A program made the translations under genes and the position numbers. A model generated the notes under the pieces. It was not told where the DNA came from, did no database searches, and saw only the letters and a program-made list of their open reading frames with translations. A DNA stretch of 64,000 nucleotides from an uncultured Clostridia bacterium (GTDB lineage: Bacteria; Bacillota; Clostridia; TANB77; CAG-508): assembly GCA_947627295.1 (NCBI GenBank), contig CANQVJ010000007.1:1-64000 (forward strand), in the 5' to 3' direction. Each line of letters opens with the position of its first letter. The stretch's first letter is position 1. Positions 16,251 through 25,935 of this stretch are shown here, in pieces.

Positions 16251-17768
16251 TTAGTTTTGCTGATTAACCTGTTGCTCTTCAGTTTGAAATTGTTCAGCTT
16301 GTGTATCTTGATTTTCTTGTTGTTGCCTTACTTGGTTTGGTAATAACTTGTTGTATAGTGCTTGCATGTAGTTAAATACTTTGTTATGCCATTCTGGATC
16401 TGTTGAATATCTAACATTAACCCCTGCTAATGTAGGACCATTGTAGTATGCTGCTGTAGCAACTTCATCATTATAATATTTGGTGTCTTTTGGATTTAAG
16501 TAACTCTTTGCAAGTACTTTAGCAACTAAATCAATTCCGTCTTTATATTCATTAAATACAAATGATTGATTATATGGATCACTATCATATGAACCATAAC
16601 CAAATAGGTTTTTCTTATCAACTGCTATGTTTGAAGTACCCCAAGCACTTTCATGAATAGCAAGTGATATTAAGAATACACCATTGACATTGTATTTTTG
16701 TTCAACTTCATAAAATGCTGCATAATTTTGTTCAAATATTTTGTTTTTATCATTAACATTGCCTGTAAGTATTTTCTTATAATCATCAAGTGATAAACCA
16801 CTCTTCTTGTTAAGAGGCATGTCTATACTTACATCTCTTAAGATTCTTTGAGCTCTAGCTCTTTCTATCATTTCAGGAGCAACTGCTGCAGATGTTAAAT
16901 ATTCATTTTTAACAAATCCACTTTTTCCGTCATATGAAACTTTTGACCAATCTCCTGCTAGTTCTAAAAGTGTAACATCAACAATTTCAGGAATTTCAGT
17001 TACAGTTTTAGAGTTTTCATTTGGTGATTCTTTTAGTTCTGTTGCTTTTGTTACATACATAACATCACCTAAATGAACTTTGTATTTTGCAAGAAATTCA
17101 GATGTTCCAATATTAACTATTTGAGGTACTGGCTCTTTTACAAGTTTTTCTTCAATAATATTTTCTTCAACTAGTTCATTATTATCATAAGTTCTAACTG
17201 CTACTGTTCTATTTGTACCACTTACTCCCTCTTGAACAACTTGCTCTTCACCTTTTGGTAAAGTATCTATTGTTTGATATTTAATTGGAAATTTAATTTC
17301 TCTTTCTTCATTTAATGTTTCCTTGAAACTAGATGTATCAACATTGGCAGAAGCTATTTGGACAATATCAATTACATTTTGATTTTCTTCAAATTCAACT
17401 GGCTCAACTTGTGCAACTTCTTGTGTTTCTTCTAAACCATATGTTGTGAAAGAATAACTTAAGTATAGTAATACTAAAGAAACTATTAATGTTACTGCAA
17501 TTATACAAACCGACAGTTTTGTATAGCTAAATGTTTTAGTTGAATTGATTGCCTGCTTCTTTCTCTTCTCCCTTCTACCATAAGCGTATGGATTAAAGTT
17601 TTTCCTTGTGTTGCTAAAATATGTAGTGATGCCACTAGTTATATTGCCTTTACTCTTTTGTGTTTCTTTGTGTTGATAATTATAACCATCTTCCGCTCTT
17701 TTTTGTTGTAATTCTTTGAAAACATTAACTAAATTTCTGTCTAGGTTTGAATTATTATTTTCATTCAT
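16251..17768 (-). CDS. Membrane-anchored cell-wall hydrolase: G5, SH3b and N-acetylglucosaminidase domains
   Basis: 505 aa from ATG at 17768 with AGGTGA upstream; a GTG three codons earlier is possible. The order is a cytoplasmic basic region (1-80), one membrane helix (about 85-107), a G5-like domain (IKYQTIDTLPKGEEQVVQEG onward), a bacterial SH3 domain (ATELKESPNENSKTV...GDWSKVSYDGKSGFVKNEYL) and a glucosaminidase domain (PF01832) with LISLAIHESAWGTS, whose Glu is the likely catalytic acid, and KKNLFGYGSYDSDP. The Gln-rich tail is low complexity. It should cleave peptidoglycan glycan strands at the membrane surface. Confidence 0.9.
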   Translation of the reverse strand: MNENNNSNLDRNLVNVFKELQQKRAEDGYNYQHKETQKSKGNITSGITTYFSNTRKNFNPYAYGRREKRKKQAINSTKTFSYTKLSVCIIAVTLIVSLVLLYLSYSFTTYGLEETQEVAQVEPVEFEENQNVIDIVQIASANVDTSSFKETLNEEREIKFPIKYQTIDTLPKGEEQVVQEGVSGTNRTVAVRTYDNNELVEENIIEEKLVKEPVPQIVNIGTSEFLAKYKVHLGDVMYVTKATELKESPNENSKTVTEIPEIVDVTLLELAGDWSKVSYDGKSGFVKNEYLTSAAVAPEMIERARAQRILRDVSIDMPLNKKSGLSLDDYKKILTGNVNDKNKIFEQNYAAFYEVEQKYNVNGVFLISLAIHESAWGTSNIAVDKKNLFGYGSYDSDPYNQSFVFNEYKDGIDLVAKVLAKSYLNPKDTKYYNDEVATAAYYNGPTLAGVNVRYSTDPEWHNKVFNYMQALYNKLLPNQVRQQQENQDTQAEQFQTEEQQVNQQN

Positions 17769-17835
17769 AATTTTCACCTATCCTTTTTAGAGAAATTTTA
17801 TGTGTTTAAATTATAAGCAATTTTCTCACATATTT

Positions 17836-17864
17836 ATTATATAACAAATAGTAATATTTGTCTA
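17836..17864 (-). promoter_or_regulatory. Promoter of the cell-wall hydrolase gene
   Basis: On the minus strand, TAGACA (17859-17864), 17 nt, TATAAT (17836-17841), divergent from the rnc promoter. Confidence 0.65.
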
Positions 17865-17885
17865 GCTTTTTTCACATAAAAATGC

Positions 17886-17913
17886 TTGCAAATTCTGAAA
17901 TATGTTGTATAAT
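17886..17913 (+). promoter_or_regulatory. Promoter of the rnc operon
   Basis: TTGCAA (17886-17891), 16 nt, TATAAT (17908-17913), about 22 nt upstream of the rnc start. Confidence 0.65.
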
Positions 17914-17935
17914 ATAGAATAAGAGGTGAAAATTA

Positions 17936-18595
17936 GTGGATTTTGAAAAATTGGAGAACAATTTAGAATACAATTTTAAAGATAAAAATTTATTAAAAAA
18001 AGCATTAACTCATAAATCATATGCTAATGAATATAAGATAGAAAGTAATGAAAAGTTAGAATTTCTTGGAGATAGTATTTTAAGTGTAGTTACAAGTATT
18101 TACATATATCACAATTATTCAAATAAATCTGAGGGAAAAATGTCAAAGGTTAGAGCCTCAGTAGTATGTGGAAAGAACTTAAGTGAAATTGCTTTAAAAA
18201 ATAATTTCGATGAATTTTTATTCTTAGGAAAATCAGAAAAAAATGTTAATAATAATATTTTGGAAGACAGTGTTGAAGCTGTAATTGCTGCAATGTATTT
18301 AGACGGCGGTATGGAACCAGTTCAAAATTTCATTATGAAAAATCTAAAAGAAGAAATTGATATTGCAATGGAGAGCAATGAAAACAGTGATTATAAAACT
18401 AGGCTTCAAGAAATATTGCAAAAAAATGGACAGGCAGAAATTTTATATGAAATAATAAAAGAAAGTGGTCCGGATCATGATAAACATTTTGTAGCACAAG
18501 TAAGTGTTAATGGAGAAGTTTTAGCTCAAGGTGAAGGCAGAAGTAAAAAAGAAGCTCAAATGCAAGCTGCAAAAAGAGCTCTAGAAAAAATATAA
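17936..18595 (+). CDS. rnc: Ribonuclease III
   Basis: 219 aa from GTG at 17936 with AGAGGTGA upstream. The RNase III domain carries the signature NEKLEFLGDSIL (about residues 38-49) with Glu and Asp metal ligands, and EDSVEAVIAAMYLDGG (second metal-ligand block). A C-terminal dsRNA-binding domain (about 150-218) ends GEGRSKKEAQMQAAKRALEKI-like. It cleaves double-stranded rRNA precursors and regulatory duplexes. It heads an operon with an Elp3-like gene. Confidence 0.97.
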   Translation: MDFEKLENNLEYNFKDKNLLKKALTHKSYANEYKIESNEKLEFLGDSILSVVTSIYIYHNYSNKSEGKMSKVRASVVCGKNLSEIALKNNFDEFLFLGKSEKNVNNNILEDSVEAVIAAMYLDGGMEPVQNFIMKNLKEEIDIAMESNENSDYKTRLQEILQKNGQAEILYEIIKESGPDHDKHFVAQVSVNGEVLAQGEGRSKKEAQMQAAKRALEKI

Positions 18596-18609
18596 ATTGG
18601 GGTGAGAAA

Positions 18610-19635
18610 ATGGAAAAGCAAAATATTATTCCTATAATAATACCGGATGATACATATCCATATAATTGTATATATTATAAAGGAAACAGCAATACAAAAG
18701 ATAGCAAAAAAGCGGTAAAGAAAATAATTGAAGACGCTTTGAAGGAAAAAACATCGGATGAAAATGTAGAAGTTGCTTTTTTAGGAAAAAGTTTTACCTC
18801 ACTAGATGATGAGAAACAAGATGAACTACTTGAGGCAGTTGAAGAATATATAAAGGAAGATAAAGTTGATAGTATTAGAATTTTTGCAAGGCCTGACCAT
18901 ATAACAAATGGCTTGCTAAAAAAATACAGGAAGTATAATGTAAAAACAATTGAACTAGAAGTTCCTTCTTGTTTAGATTATATTTTAAGTTGCACAAAAT
19001 TCCCATACAGTTATAAAACAATTAAAAAGGCTGCAAGGAAGATTAGGTGGAAAGGCTTTACTTTAGGTTGTTACATGATGATTGGTTTACCTGATAGTAC
19101 AAGAATAGATGAATTTAATACAGCAAAGGCTATTGTAGAATTAAAACCAAAAGTAACTAGGATTTTCCCTATTTATGTTATGAAGGGCACCAAGCTAGAA
19201 AAAGATTATAAAGAAGAAATATATCAACCTCTTACAGATAAACAAGGAGTTGAGATTTGCAAAGATATTGTTAGATATTTTGCTGACAAAAATATAGAGA
19301 CAATTAGGATTGGCTTCCAAGATACAAAACTAAGTGAAGAAAAGGGGGTCGTTGCGGGTCCTTTTCATCCAGCATTTAGACAATTAGTTGAAATTGCTAT
19401 GTGGTATGACGCAATAGTTGAGAAGATTAAAAAATTAAATGTTAAGGTAAAAGAAGTAGAAGTTACAGTGAACCCAATAGATGTTGAAAATGTTATTGGA
19501 ATAAAAAATGAAAATATTTTGAAATTAAAAGAAGTTTATGATGTAGATTTAATAGTTAAACCAAATGAAGAAATAAAACAAGGTAAATCTAAGATAGAAA
19601 TTGTTAAAACATATTCTGATTTTGTTGAGAACTAG
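18610..19635 (+). CDS. Elp3/radical-SAM-like protein with degenerate cluster motif
   Basis: 341 aa. The layout is that of the Elp3-like radical SAM proteins that often follow rnc in Clostridia: an N-terminal IPIIIPDD strand, VEVAFLGKSFTSL, IRIFARPDHIT, then a C-terminal MIGLPDSTRIDEFNTAKAI block and IETIRIGFQDT. In functional relatives the N-terminus has CPxxCxFC; here it reads YPYNCIYY, leaving one of three cluster cysteines. It probably cannot bind a 4Fe-4S cluster by the usual motif and may have a structural or non-catalytic role. The C-terminal 80 residues look like a small alpha/beta (KH-like) domain. Confidence 0.75.
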   Translation: MEKQNIIPIIIPDDTYPYNCIYYKGNSNTKDSKKAVKKIIEDALKEKTSDENVEVAFLGKSFTSLDDEKQDELLEAVEEYIKEDKVDSIRIFARPDHITNGLLKKYRKYNVKTIELEVPSCLDYILSCTKFPYSYKTIKKAARKIRWKGFTLGCYMMIGLPDSTRIDEFNTAKAIVELKPKVTRIFPIYVMKGTKLEKDYKEEIYQPLTDKQGVEICKDIVRYFADKNIETIRIGFQDTKLSEEKGVVAGPFHPAFRQLVEIAMWYDAIVEKIKKLNVKVKEVEVTVNPIDVENVIGIKNENILKLKEVYDVDLIVKPNEEIKQGKSKIEIVKTYSDFVEN

Positions 19636-19656
19636 AGTTTGAAAGGACTGTGATTA

Positions 19657-20521
19657 ATCATAAAAGAACTAATTTTAAAGAATCAAAAAGAATTTAACTT
19701 AAAGGATATTTTTGATTGCGGACAATGCTTTAGGTGGAACGAAAATGAAGATAAAAGCTATACTGGAGTTTTTGGAAACAATGTTTTAAATGTTAGGCAA
19801 GATAAGCAAACTATATATTTCAAGCGGTTTAGTAGAGGGAAATATTAAAGACATTGTTTATGATTATTTTGATTTACATAGGGATTATAAAATAATTGGG
19901 CAAGAGCTTGCAAAAGTAGATAAGCACCTAAAAAAGAGCATTGAATATGGCAAGGGAATTAGGATTTTAAACCAAGATTTATGGGAAACAATAATTTCAT
20001 TTATAATTTCTGCAAACAATAATATTCCAAGAATAAAAGGAATAATTGAAAGATTATCTAAAAAATATGGAAGGCCTTTAGAGTTTGAAAACAAAGTTTA
20101 TTATACTTTTCCAACCTGCGAAGAACTTAAAAATGCAACTGTTGAAGATTTTAGAAGTTTAGGGTTGGGGTTTAGAGATAAGCGTTTATATGAAACAACT
20201 CATATGGTTCTTTCGAATCAAATAGATATAAATGAACTTTACAATTTAACTACTAATGAAGCAAGAGAGCAATTACTAAAACTTTCTGGAGTTGGCCCTA
20301 AAGTTGCAGATTGCATTTTGCTTTTTTCTAATCTAAAAAGGTTTGATGTTTTCCCAATAGATGTTTGGGTAAGAAGAGTTATGAACGATTTGTATATACA
20401 TGATGAGGAAGAAGAAAAAGTTTCTAAAAAACAAATTGAAAAATTGGCAAAAGAAAAGTTTGGAGAATATGAAGGTTTAGCACAACAGTACTTATTTTAT
20501 TGGAGGAGAAATGGGGCTTAG
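19657..20521 (+). CDS. ogg: Ogg/AlkA-type DNA glycosylase, read in two frames (+1 shift at CGG)
   Basis: The first frame encodes NLKDIFDCGQCFRWNENED..YTGVFGNNVLNV, the N-terminal OGG domain. The second encodes the helix-hairpin-helix core ending LLKLSGVGPKVADCILLF and the catalytic Asp in FDVFPIDVWVRRVM. The frames join by skipping C19825 in AAG CGG TTT, giving YFKGLVEGNIKDIVYDYF. The enzyme removes 8-oxoguanine; Lys in the HhH and Asp are both present. The 5' end is uncertain: GAAAGGA sits 9 nt before ATC at 19657, and there is no ATG, GTG or TTG in frame after the TGA at 19651. It overlaps addB by 11 bp. Confidence 0.8.
19825..19827 (+). other. CGG +1 frameshift site in ogg
   Basis: Zero-frame context TAT TTC AAG CGG TTT AGT. 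Skipping the C gives AAG GGT TTA GTA GAG and continues the glycosylase. Without the shift the frame stops seven codons later. Confidence 0.7.
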
Positions 20522-23500
20522 ATTAATTTATGGAAAAGCAGGAACAGGTAAAAGTGAGTTCTGCTTTAAAGAAATTGCAAAGAAAATAGATACTGATAAG
20601 ATAATTATAATTACTCCTGAACAATTTTCATTTACTTTGGAGAGAAAGTTAATGGAAACTGTTGGTACTAATGCGGTCTTAAATGCTGAAGTTATTACAC
20701 TAAGCAGGATGGCGCACCGAGTAATACAAGAAGTTGGTGGAGAAAATAAAACGGCTCTTTCTAAATGTGGAAAGGCAATGCTGATATTTTCTATTTTACA
20801 GCATAATAAAAAAGACCTTAAGTTTTTAGGCAAAACGGATGAAAATATAGATATTATAATGAGAGCTATAACTGAATTTAAACAGCATAATATAACTTTG
20901 GAACTTTTACAAGAAGAAATAAAAAGAATTGATGATACTTATTTAAAAACTAAACTTAAAGATATGGAATTAATTTATGGTAATTTTGAAAATCACTTGC
21001 AGGATAATTATATAGACGAAACAGATAGAATTACCATTTTAGCTTCAGAGTTAGAAAACACAAATATTGTAAATGATGCTATTATTTATATTGACGAGTT
21101 TGTAGGGTTTACTAGCCAAGAGCTTGATGTAATTAAAAAGTTGGTGGAGCTTTCAAAGCAAGTAAATATAACTGTTTGCACTGATAGTTTGTTTGAAAGT
21201 ACAAACCCTGATTCAGATATTTTTTATACAAATAAATTTACAGCAAAAAAATTAATGCAGTTAGTTGAGCAAGAAGATATGGAACCACCTGTTTTTTTGG
21301 ATACTCCTTATAGATTTAAAACAAATGAACTTTTGCATCTTGAGGGAAATATTTTCAAAACCAAATCCACAAAATATACAAAAAATGTGGAAAACATTTC
21401 TTTATTTTTAGCTAAAAATCAATATTCTGAAATAGAGAACTTGGCAAAGCAAATTATAAATTTAGTTGTAAATAAACAATATAGGTTTAAAGAAATTTCT
21501 GTTATTACAAAAAATTTAGAAACATATTCTTCATTAATTAGAGGTATTTTTAAGAAATATGAAATACCTGTATTTATAGACGAAAAGCGTGAACTTACAC
21601 AAAATGTTATTGTTCAATACATTCTTTCACTTTTGGAAGTGCTATCAAAAAACTTTGCTAATGAAGCTATGTTTAATTATTTAAAATTAGGTTTTTGTGA
21701 TATTGATGCACAAGAAATTTTTGAACTAGAAAACTACTCAATAAAATGGGGTATTAATAAAAATAAATGGAAAGAAAATTTTGAAAAAGAATCTGATGAA
21801 AGACCTCAAGAGATTGAAAGGCTGAACTTCCTAAGAAAATCCATAGTTGACCCACTTGTAACTCTAAGAACAAGTATTATGGAAAATAAGACGGCAGGGT
21901 CGATTTCTAAATTACTATATAACTTTATTAAAGAACAAAATATTGAGAAAAAAATCATAAATAAAATAAAAAGTTTAGAGGAACTTAATTTTGTAGACCT
22001 TGTTCAAGAATACAAAACAAGTTATGAAACCATTTTAGATGTAATGGACCAAATGGTTTTGATTTTTGGAAAAGAAAAATTAACAATTGATAGATATTTG
22101 CAGATATTTAAAATAGGATTGAAAAATAGTGGCCTTGGAAAAATTCCTGGAACTCAAGATCAAATAATAGTAGGAGATGTTGAGCGTTCAAGAAGCCATA
22201 AGGTTAAGGCGGTATTTATTCTTGGTTTAAATGATGGAAGCTTTCCAAGTGTTAATAAGGATGAAGGCTTTTTTGGCGATGCTGATAGGGATATATTAAA
22301 AAGCGACGGGTTAGAACTTGCAAAAGGAACCATAGAAAATTTATATGAAGAGAATTTTAATATGTATAAGGCATTTTCGACTGCTGAAGAAATGCTATAT
22401 TTATCTTATGCTTCAGCTAATTCTAACGGTAGCACTTTAAGACCTTCAATAATACTCAGCAAAATAAAAAGGATGTTTCCAAATTTAAAAGAGGAAAGTG
22501 ATGTTACTTTTACTCAAATAGAAAATGAAAGCAGTTATACAAACCTTCCTACCCCAATTGAGCAAGAAAAAATTGATAAGTTATATGGTAGCATTTTAAA
22601 AACTAGTGTTTCTAGACTTGAAAAATACCGTGAGTGCCCATTTTCATATTTTTTGCAATATGGCCTTAGAGTTAAGGAAAAGGAAGAATTAAAAGTTCAT
22701 AATTTTGATACTGGTTCTTTTATGCACCAAGTAATAGATGAATTCTTTTCTGAGAAAGTTATTAATTCTAGTGCTAGTGAAGGTAAAAGAAAAAGAGATA
22801 TTCAATTAATTACTGATGAAGAAATAGAAGAAACTGTTGATAAAATAGTAGAAGAAAAATTAAGTCAATCTAGAAATTATATATTTACTGCAACTGCGAA
22901 ATATAGGATGCTTGTTATAAGATTAAAAAGAATTATTACAAAATCTTTGAAATATATATTAGAAAGCCTTGCCTATAGTGATTTTTCTACTTTGGATACA
23001 GAAGTAGAATTCGGAAAAAAGGGTAAATTCAAACCAATAATAATTGAATTGGATAATGAAAAAAAGGTAGAAATTAATGGTATTATAGATAGAATTGATG
23101 TTGCTAAAAATGAAGACGGAAAGTATTTAAGAATTATAGATTATAAATCTTCGGCTAAAAATGTACAATTAAATGAGGTGTACGCGGGTCTTCAGATTCA
23201 GCTACTAACATATTTGGATGCTGTTTGCAAAGAAGAGGATTTTATGCCTGCTGGAGTACTTTATTTTCAACTTCTTGAAGATAATGTTAAGGGCCAAAAG
23301 AAAATGAACCCTCAAGAACTTGAAGATAGAATTAGAGCTAATTTTAAAATGAAGGGGCTGGTCCTTGCAGATGTTAAAGTTTTAACTATGCAGGATAATA
23401 AAATTAAAGAAACCATATCTTCAAGAGTTATTCCTGCTGGAATTACAAAAAACGATAAAATAAATCAGAAATGCACAAGTGGTGTAACAGCAGAAGAATT

Positions 23501-23723
23501 CAAGACTTTGCAAGATTATATTCCAATTGTTATAAAACAAATTGCAAATGAAATGCTTAGTGGAAATATTGAGCTTAAACCATATAACAAAAATGGTTAT
23601 ACACCTTGCACATTTTGTTCTTACAAATCTATTTGTGGTTTTGATACTAAGTTAAAAGATAACAAATTTAGATATATTGATAAAATGCCTAAAGATGTTA
23701 TAATAGAAAAAATGAAGGAGTGA
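20511..23723 (+). CDS. addB: ATP-dependent helicase/deoxyribonuclease subunit B
   Basis: 1070 aa, close to the usual AddB length. Walker A GKAGTGKSEFC at about residues 8-18; YIDEFVGFTSQE region; KAVFILGLNDGSFP helicase-like motif. The C-terminal RecB-type nuclease domain has GSFMHQVIDEFF and RIIDYKSS (Asp and Lys of the active site), and the Fe-S cysteines are YRECPFSYF plus CTFCSYKSICGFD at the end. With AddA it processes double-strand breaks at Chi. The addA gene is not in the window, which is unusual because addB and addA are commonly adjacent. Confidence 0.95.
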   Translation: MGLRLIYGKAGTGKSEFCFKEIAKKIDTDKIIIITPEQFSFTLERKLMETVGTNAVLNAEVITLSRMAHRVIQEVGGENKTALSKCGKAMLIFSILQHNKKDLKFLGKTDENIDIIMRAITEFKQHNITLELLQEEIKRIDDTYLKTKLKDMELIYGNFENHLQDNYIDETDRITILASELENTNIVNDAIIYIDEFVGFTSQELDVIKKLVELSKQVNITVCTDSLFESTNPDSDIFYTNKFTAKKLMQLVEQEDMEPPVFLDTPYRFKTNELLHLEGNIFKTKSTKYTKNVENISLFLAKNQYSEIENLAKQIINLVVNKQYRFKEISVITKNLETYSSLIRGIFKKYEIPVFIDEKRELTQNVIVQYILSLLEVLSKNFANEAMFNYLKLGFCDIDAQEIFELENYSIKWGINKNKWKENFEKESDERPQEIERLNFLRKSIVDPLVTLRTSIMENKTAGSISKLLYNFIKEQNIEKKIINKIKSLEELNFVDLVQEYKTSYETILDVMDQMVLIFGKEKLTIDRYLQIFKIGLKNSGLGKIPGTQDQIIVGDVERSRSHKVKAVFILGLNDGSFPSVNKDEGFFGDADRDILKSDGLELAKGTIENLYEENFNMYKAFSTAEEMLYLSYASANSNGSTLRPSIILSKIKRMFPNLKEESDVTFTQIENESSYTNLPTPIEQEKIDKLYGSILKTSVSRLEKYRECPFSYFLQYGLRVKEKEELKVHNFDTGSFMHQVIDEFFSEKVINSSASEGKRKRDIQLITDEEIEETVDKIVEEKLSQSRNYIFTATAKYRMLVIRLKRIITKSLKYILESLAYSDFSTLDTEVEFGKKGKFKPIIIELDNEKKVEINGIIDRIDVAKNEDGKYLRIIDYKSSAKNVQLNEVYAGLQIQLLTYLDAVCKEEDFMPAGVLYFQLLEDNVKGQKKMNPQELEDRIRANFKMKGLVLADVKVLTMQDNKIKETISSRVIPAGITKNDKINQKCTSGVTAEEFKTLQDYIPIVIKQIANEMLSGNIELKPYNKNGYTPCTFCSYKSICGFDTKLKDNKFRYIDKMPKDVIIEKMKE

Positions 23724-23727
23724 TATT

Positions 23728-24495
23728 TTGGATTTATCAAATGAATATGTGATACATAAATCTAATAATGGTATAGAGTATTTACAATTTAGAAAACTAC
23801 TTGAACTTGATGTGCCTCATGCTTATGGAATAGGCCATAATGTTAATTATATAGAGATTAATGAATTTAAAAATTTGTGTGAAATAATTGGTATGAATTC
23901 TAAAAAAATAGTAAAACCTCTTTTAAAACATACAAATAAAGTTCAAGTAATAAATAAAGATATTTCAGAGCCTCTATATGAAAAAGATGAAGTGCTTAAT
24001 GTTGACGGGTTGGTTACAAATATAAAAGGTATTTCATTAATAACTACTGGTGCTGATTGCATAGATATGTTTTTTTATGATAAGGAAAAACAGGTTATTG
24101 GAAACTCTCACTCTGGAAGAGTTGGCACCATGAACCAGATTGCAGTTAATACTATTGAAAAAATGAAAAGCGAATATGGCTGCAACCCATGTGATATAAT
24201 TGTGTGCATATGCCCTTGTGATAGAGTATGCCATTATAATGTAGATGAAGAAACAAAAAATCTTTTTTATGATAGATTTAAAGATAAAAGTTTAATAAGG
24301 CCAAATGAATCTGATGAAAGTTACTATATAGACCTTGCTGGAGCAAATAAAAATATGCTAATTGAAGCAGGTGTAAAAAAAGAAAATATTATTGATTGTA
24401 AGATTTGTACTGAGTGCAATTCTCAAGTTTTACATTCTTACAGAGTAGAAGGAAAGAGTTTTGGAAAAAATGCAGCAATAATTGCAATGAAATAA
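23728..24495 (+). CDS. pgeF: PgeF/YlmD-type multicopper-polyphenol-oxidase-fold protein (peptidoglycan editing factor)
   Basis: 255 aa from TTG at 23728 with AAGGAG upstream. Motifs of the DUF152/YfiH (LACC1-like) family: [28 protein letters not shown] in place of the typical [20 protein letters not shown] and the late [16 protein letters not shown]. The metal-ligand His and Cys positions are retained, but the Trp-Arg of HAGWRG is altered. Relatives act as purine nucleoside phosphorylase/adenosine deaminase or remove wrong amino acids from peptidoglycan precursors. It is co-transcribed with udg. Confidence 0.85.
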   Translation: MDLSNEYVIHKSNNGIEYLQFRKLLELDVPHAYGIGHNVNYIEINEFKNLCEIIGMNSKKIVKPLLKHTNKVQVINKDISEPLYEKDEVLNVDGLVTNIKGISLITTGADCIDMFFYDKEKQVIGNSHSGRVGTMNQIAVNTIEKMKSEYGCNPCDIIVCICPCDRVCHYNVDEETKNLFYDRFKDKSLIRPNESDESYYIDLAGANKNMLIEAGVKKENIIDCKICTECNSQVLHSYRVEGKSFGKNAAIIAMK

Positions 24496-24507
24496 AGGAG
24501 ATTAAAC

Positions 24508-25056
24508 ATGTATGAAAATTGGGAAGATTTAGAAGCAAGTATTGTAGATTGTAAGAAATGCAAGTTGTGCAATAACAGGCAAAATATTGTATTTGGTGTA
24601 GGAAATAAAAATACTAGCATAATGTTTATTGGCGAAGGCCCCGGAGCAGACGAAGATAGGCTTGGTGAACCTTTTGTTGGAAAAGCTGGAAAACTTATGA
24701 ACCTTGCTTTTCAAGCTGTTGGAATAAAAAGAGAAGATGTTTATATTGCAAATATTGTTAAATGTAGACCACCAAATAACAGGGATCCTCAAGATGATGA
24801 AGTAAGTGCTTGTATAAATTATTTAAGAAATCAAGTAATGCTTGTTAAGCCAAAAATAATAGTACTTCTTGGAAGGATTGCACTTCAAAATATATTGGGA
24901 AAAGAATATAAAATTACATCTTCTAGAGGAAAGTGGATTGAGAAAAAGGGTATAATGTATATGCCAACTTGGCACCCTGCTGCCCTACTTAGGGACGAAG
25001 CAAAAAAAGTAGATTTTATAAATGATTTAAATAAGGTGATTAATTATGGAAATTAA
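24508..25056 (+). CDS. udg: Type 4 uracil-DNA glycosylase
   Basis: 182 aa. Fe-S ligands CKKCKLC near residues 14-20; motif [33 protein letters not shown] carries a third Fe-S Cys; motif B WHPAALLR near the end. The family uses a 4Fe-4S cluster and removes uracil from DNA. It follows ogg-addB-pgeF in a repair-biased operon and overlaps acpS by 11 bp. Confidence 0.93.
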   Translation: MYENWEDLEASIVDCKKCKLCNNRQNIVFGVGNKNTSIMFIGEGPGADEDRLGEPFVGKAGKLMNLAFQAVGIKREDVYIANIVKCRPPNNRDPQDDEVSACINYLRNQVMLVKPKIIVLLGRIALQNILGKEYKITSSRGKWIEKKGIMYMPTWHPAALLRDEAKKVDFINDLNKVINYGN

Positions 25057-25414
25057 TGTTGGAACAGATATAATTGAAATTAACAGAATAAAAGAAAGTA
25101 TTGAAACTATGGGAGATAAATTTAAGCAAAGGGTTTTTACACAAAAAGAGATTGACTATTGTGAAAGTAAAAATTCTCAAAAATATCAACATTATGCTGC
25201 AAGGTTTGCTGGTAAAGAAGCTGTGTTTAAAGCTATTTCAAAAAAATTGGATAATAAATTTGATATAGCTTGGACTGATATTGAGATAACAAATGATAGT
25301 CAAAACAGACCTCAGGTTGAAATTTTAAATAAGAAAGTAGATATACAAAATATAGATATAAGCTTATCTCATTGTAAGACTTTTGCTATTTCAAATGTTG
25401 TTGCTACTTTTTAA
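25046..25414 (+). CDS. acpS: Holo-[acyl-carrier-protein] synthase
   Basis: 122 aa. GTDIIEINRI at the start supplies the Mg-binding Asp; FTQKEIDYC and YAARFAGKEAVFKAI (Glu and Lys of the CoA site) are intact; it ends ISLSHCKTFAISNVVA. It transfers 4'-phosphopantetheine from CoA to ACP. It is the last gene of the rnc operon, before a terminator. Confidence 0.95.
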   Translation: MEINVGTDIIEINRIKESIETMGDKFKQRVFTQKEIDYCESKNSQKYQHYAARFAGKEAVFKAISKKLDNKFDIAWTDIEITNDSQNRPQVEILNKKVDIQNIDISLSHCKTFAISNVVATF

Positions 25415-25420
25415 GCATAA

Positions 25421-25452
25421 AAAAAGCAAGTGCATATTACACTTGTTTTTTG
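25421..25452. terminator. Bidirectional terminator between acpS and abrB
   Basis: AAGCAAGTG (25424-25432) pairs with CACTTG (25440-25445), flanked by an A run and a T run, so it works for both converging genes. Confidence 0.8.
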
Positions 25453-25458
25453 TTTATA

Positions 25459-25749
25459 TTAATAATCTTCTTCTTCTTCGGCTTTTTCTTTTGCTATTTG
25501 ATCTTCAACTGCTTCTGTAAGTTTTTTGTTGCATTTTCTACATACAAGTTTATCTTTGTATTCAACTGTTTTTCTTGTGCTTCCGCAGAAAATACATCTT
25601 TCTTCATACTTTTTAAGTATAACTGAATTTCCGTCCACATATATTTCAATTGGATCTTTTTCAGCTATTCCAAGTCTGTTTCTAAGTTCCATTGGTAAAA
25701 CTATTCTTCCAAGTTCGTCTATTTTTCTTACGATGCCTGTAGATTTCAT
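25459..25749 (-). CDS. AbrB/SpoVT-family transcriptional regulator with C-terminal Cys4 motif
   Basis: 96 aa. The swapped-hairpin AbrB DNA-binding domain is clear (TGIVRKIDELGRIVLPMELR, residues 4-23, then IEIYVDGNSVILKKY). The second half has CIFC and CRKC pairs, a likely zinc site, and an acidic tail. AbrB proteins act in the transition-state and sporulation network. It has its own promoter at 25804-25832. Confidence 0.9.
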   Translation of the reverse strand: MKSTGIVRKIDELGRIVLPMELRNRLGIAEKDPIEIYVDGNSVILKKYEERCIFCGSTRKTVEYKDKLVCRKCNKKLTEAVEDQIAKEKAEEEEDY

Positions 25750-25803
25750 TATACCAGCTCCTTTTCCTTATTATTTTTGTATGTTCTTTTGAACACCATA
25801 CTT

Positions 25804-25832
25804 ACTATAACACAAATTTCGACAAATGTCAA
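25804..25832 (-). promoter_or_regulatory. Promoter of the abrB-like gene
   Basis: TTGACA (25827-25832), 17 nt, TATAGT (25804-25809) on the minus strand. The sequence from here to 25900 is almost pure A/T with no gene. Confidence 0.8.
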
Positions 25833-25935
25833 CAAAAAATTTTAAAAAAATCAAAAAAAATTTAAAAATTTTAAAAAATATTCCATATGGTACTAAAAAT
25901 TTTCATTATGCATATATTGTAAATGGTGGTAGATA

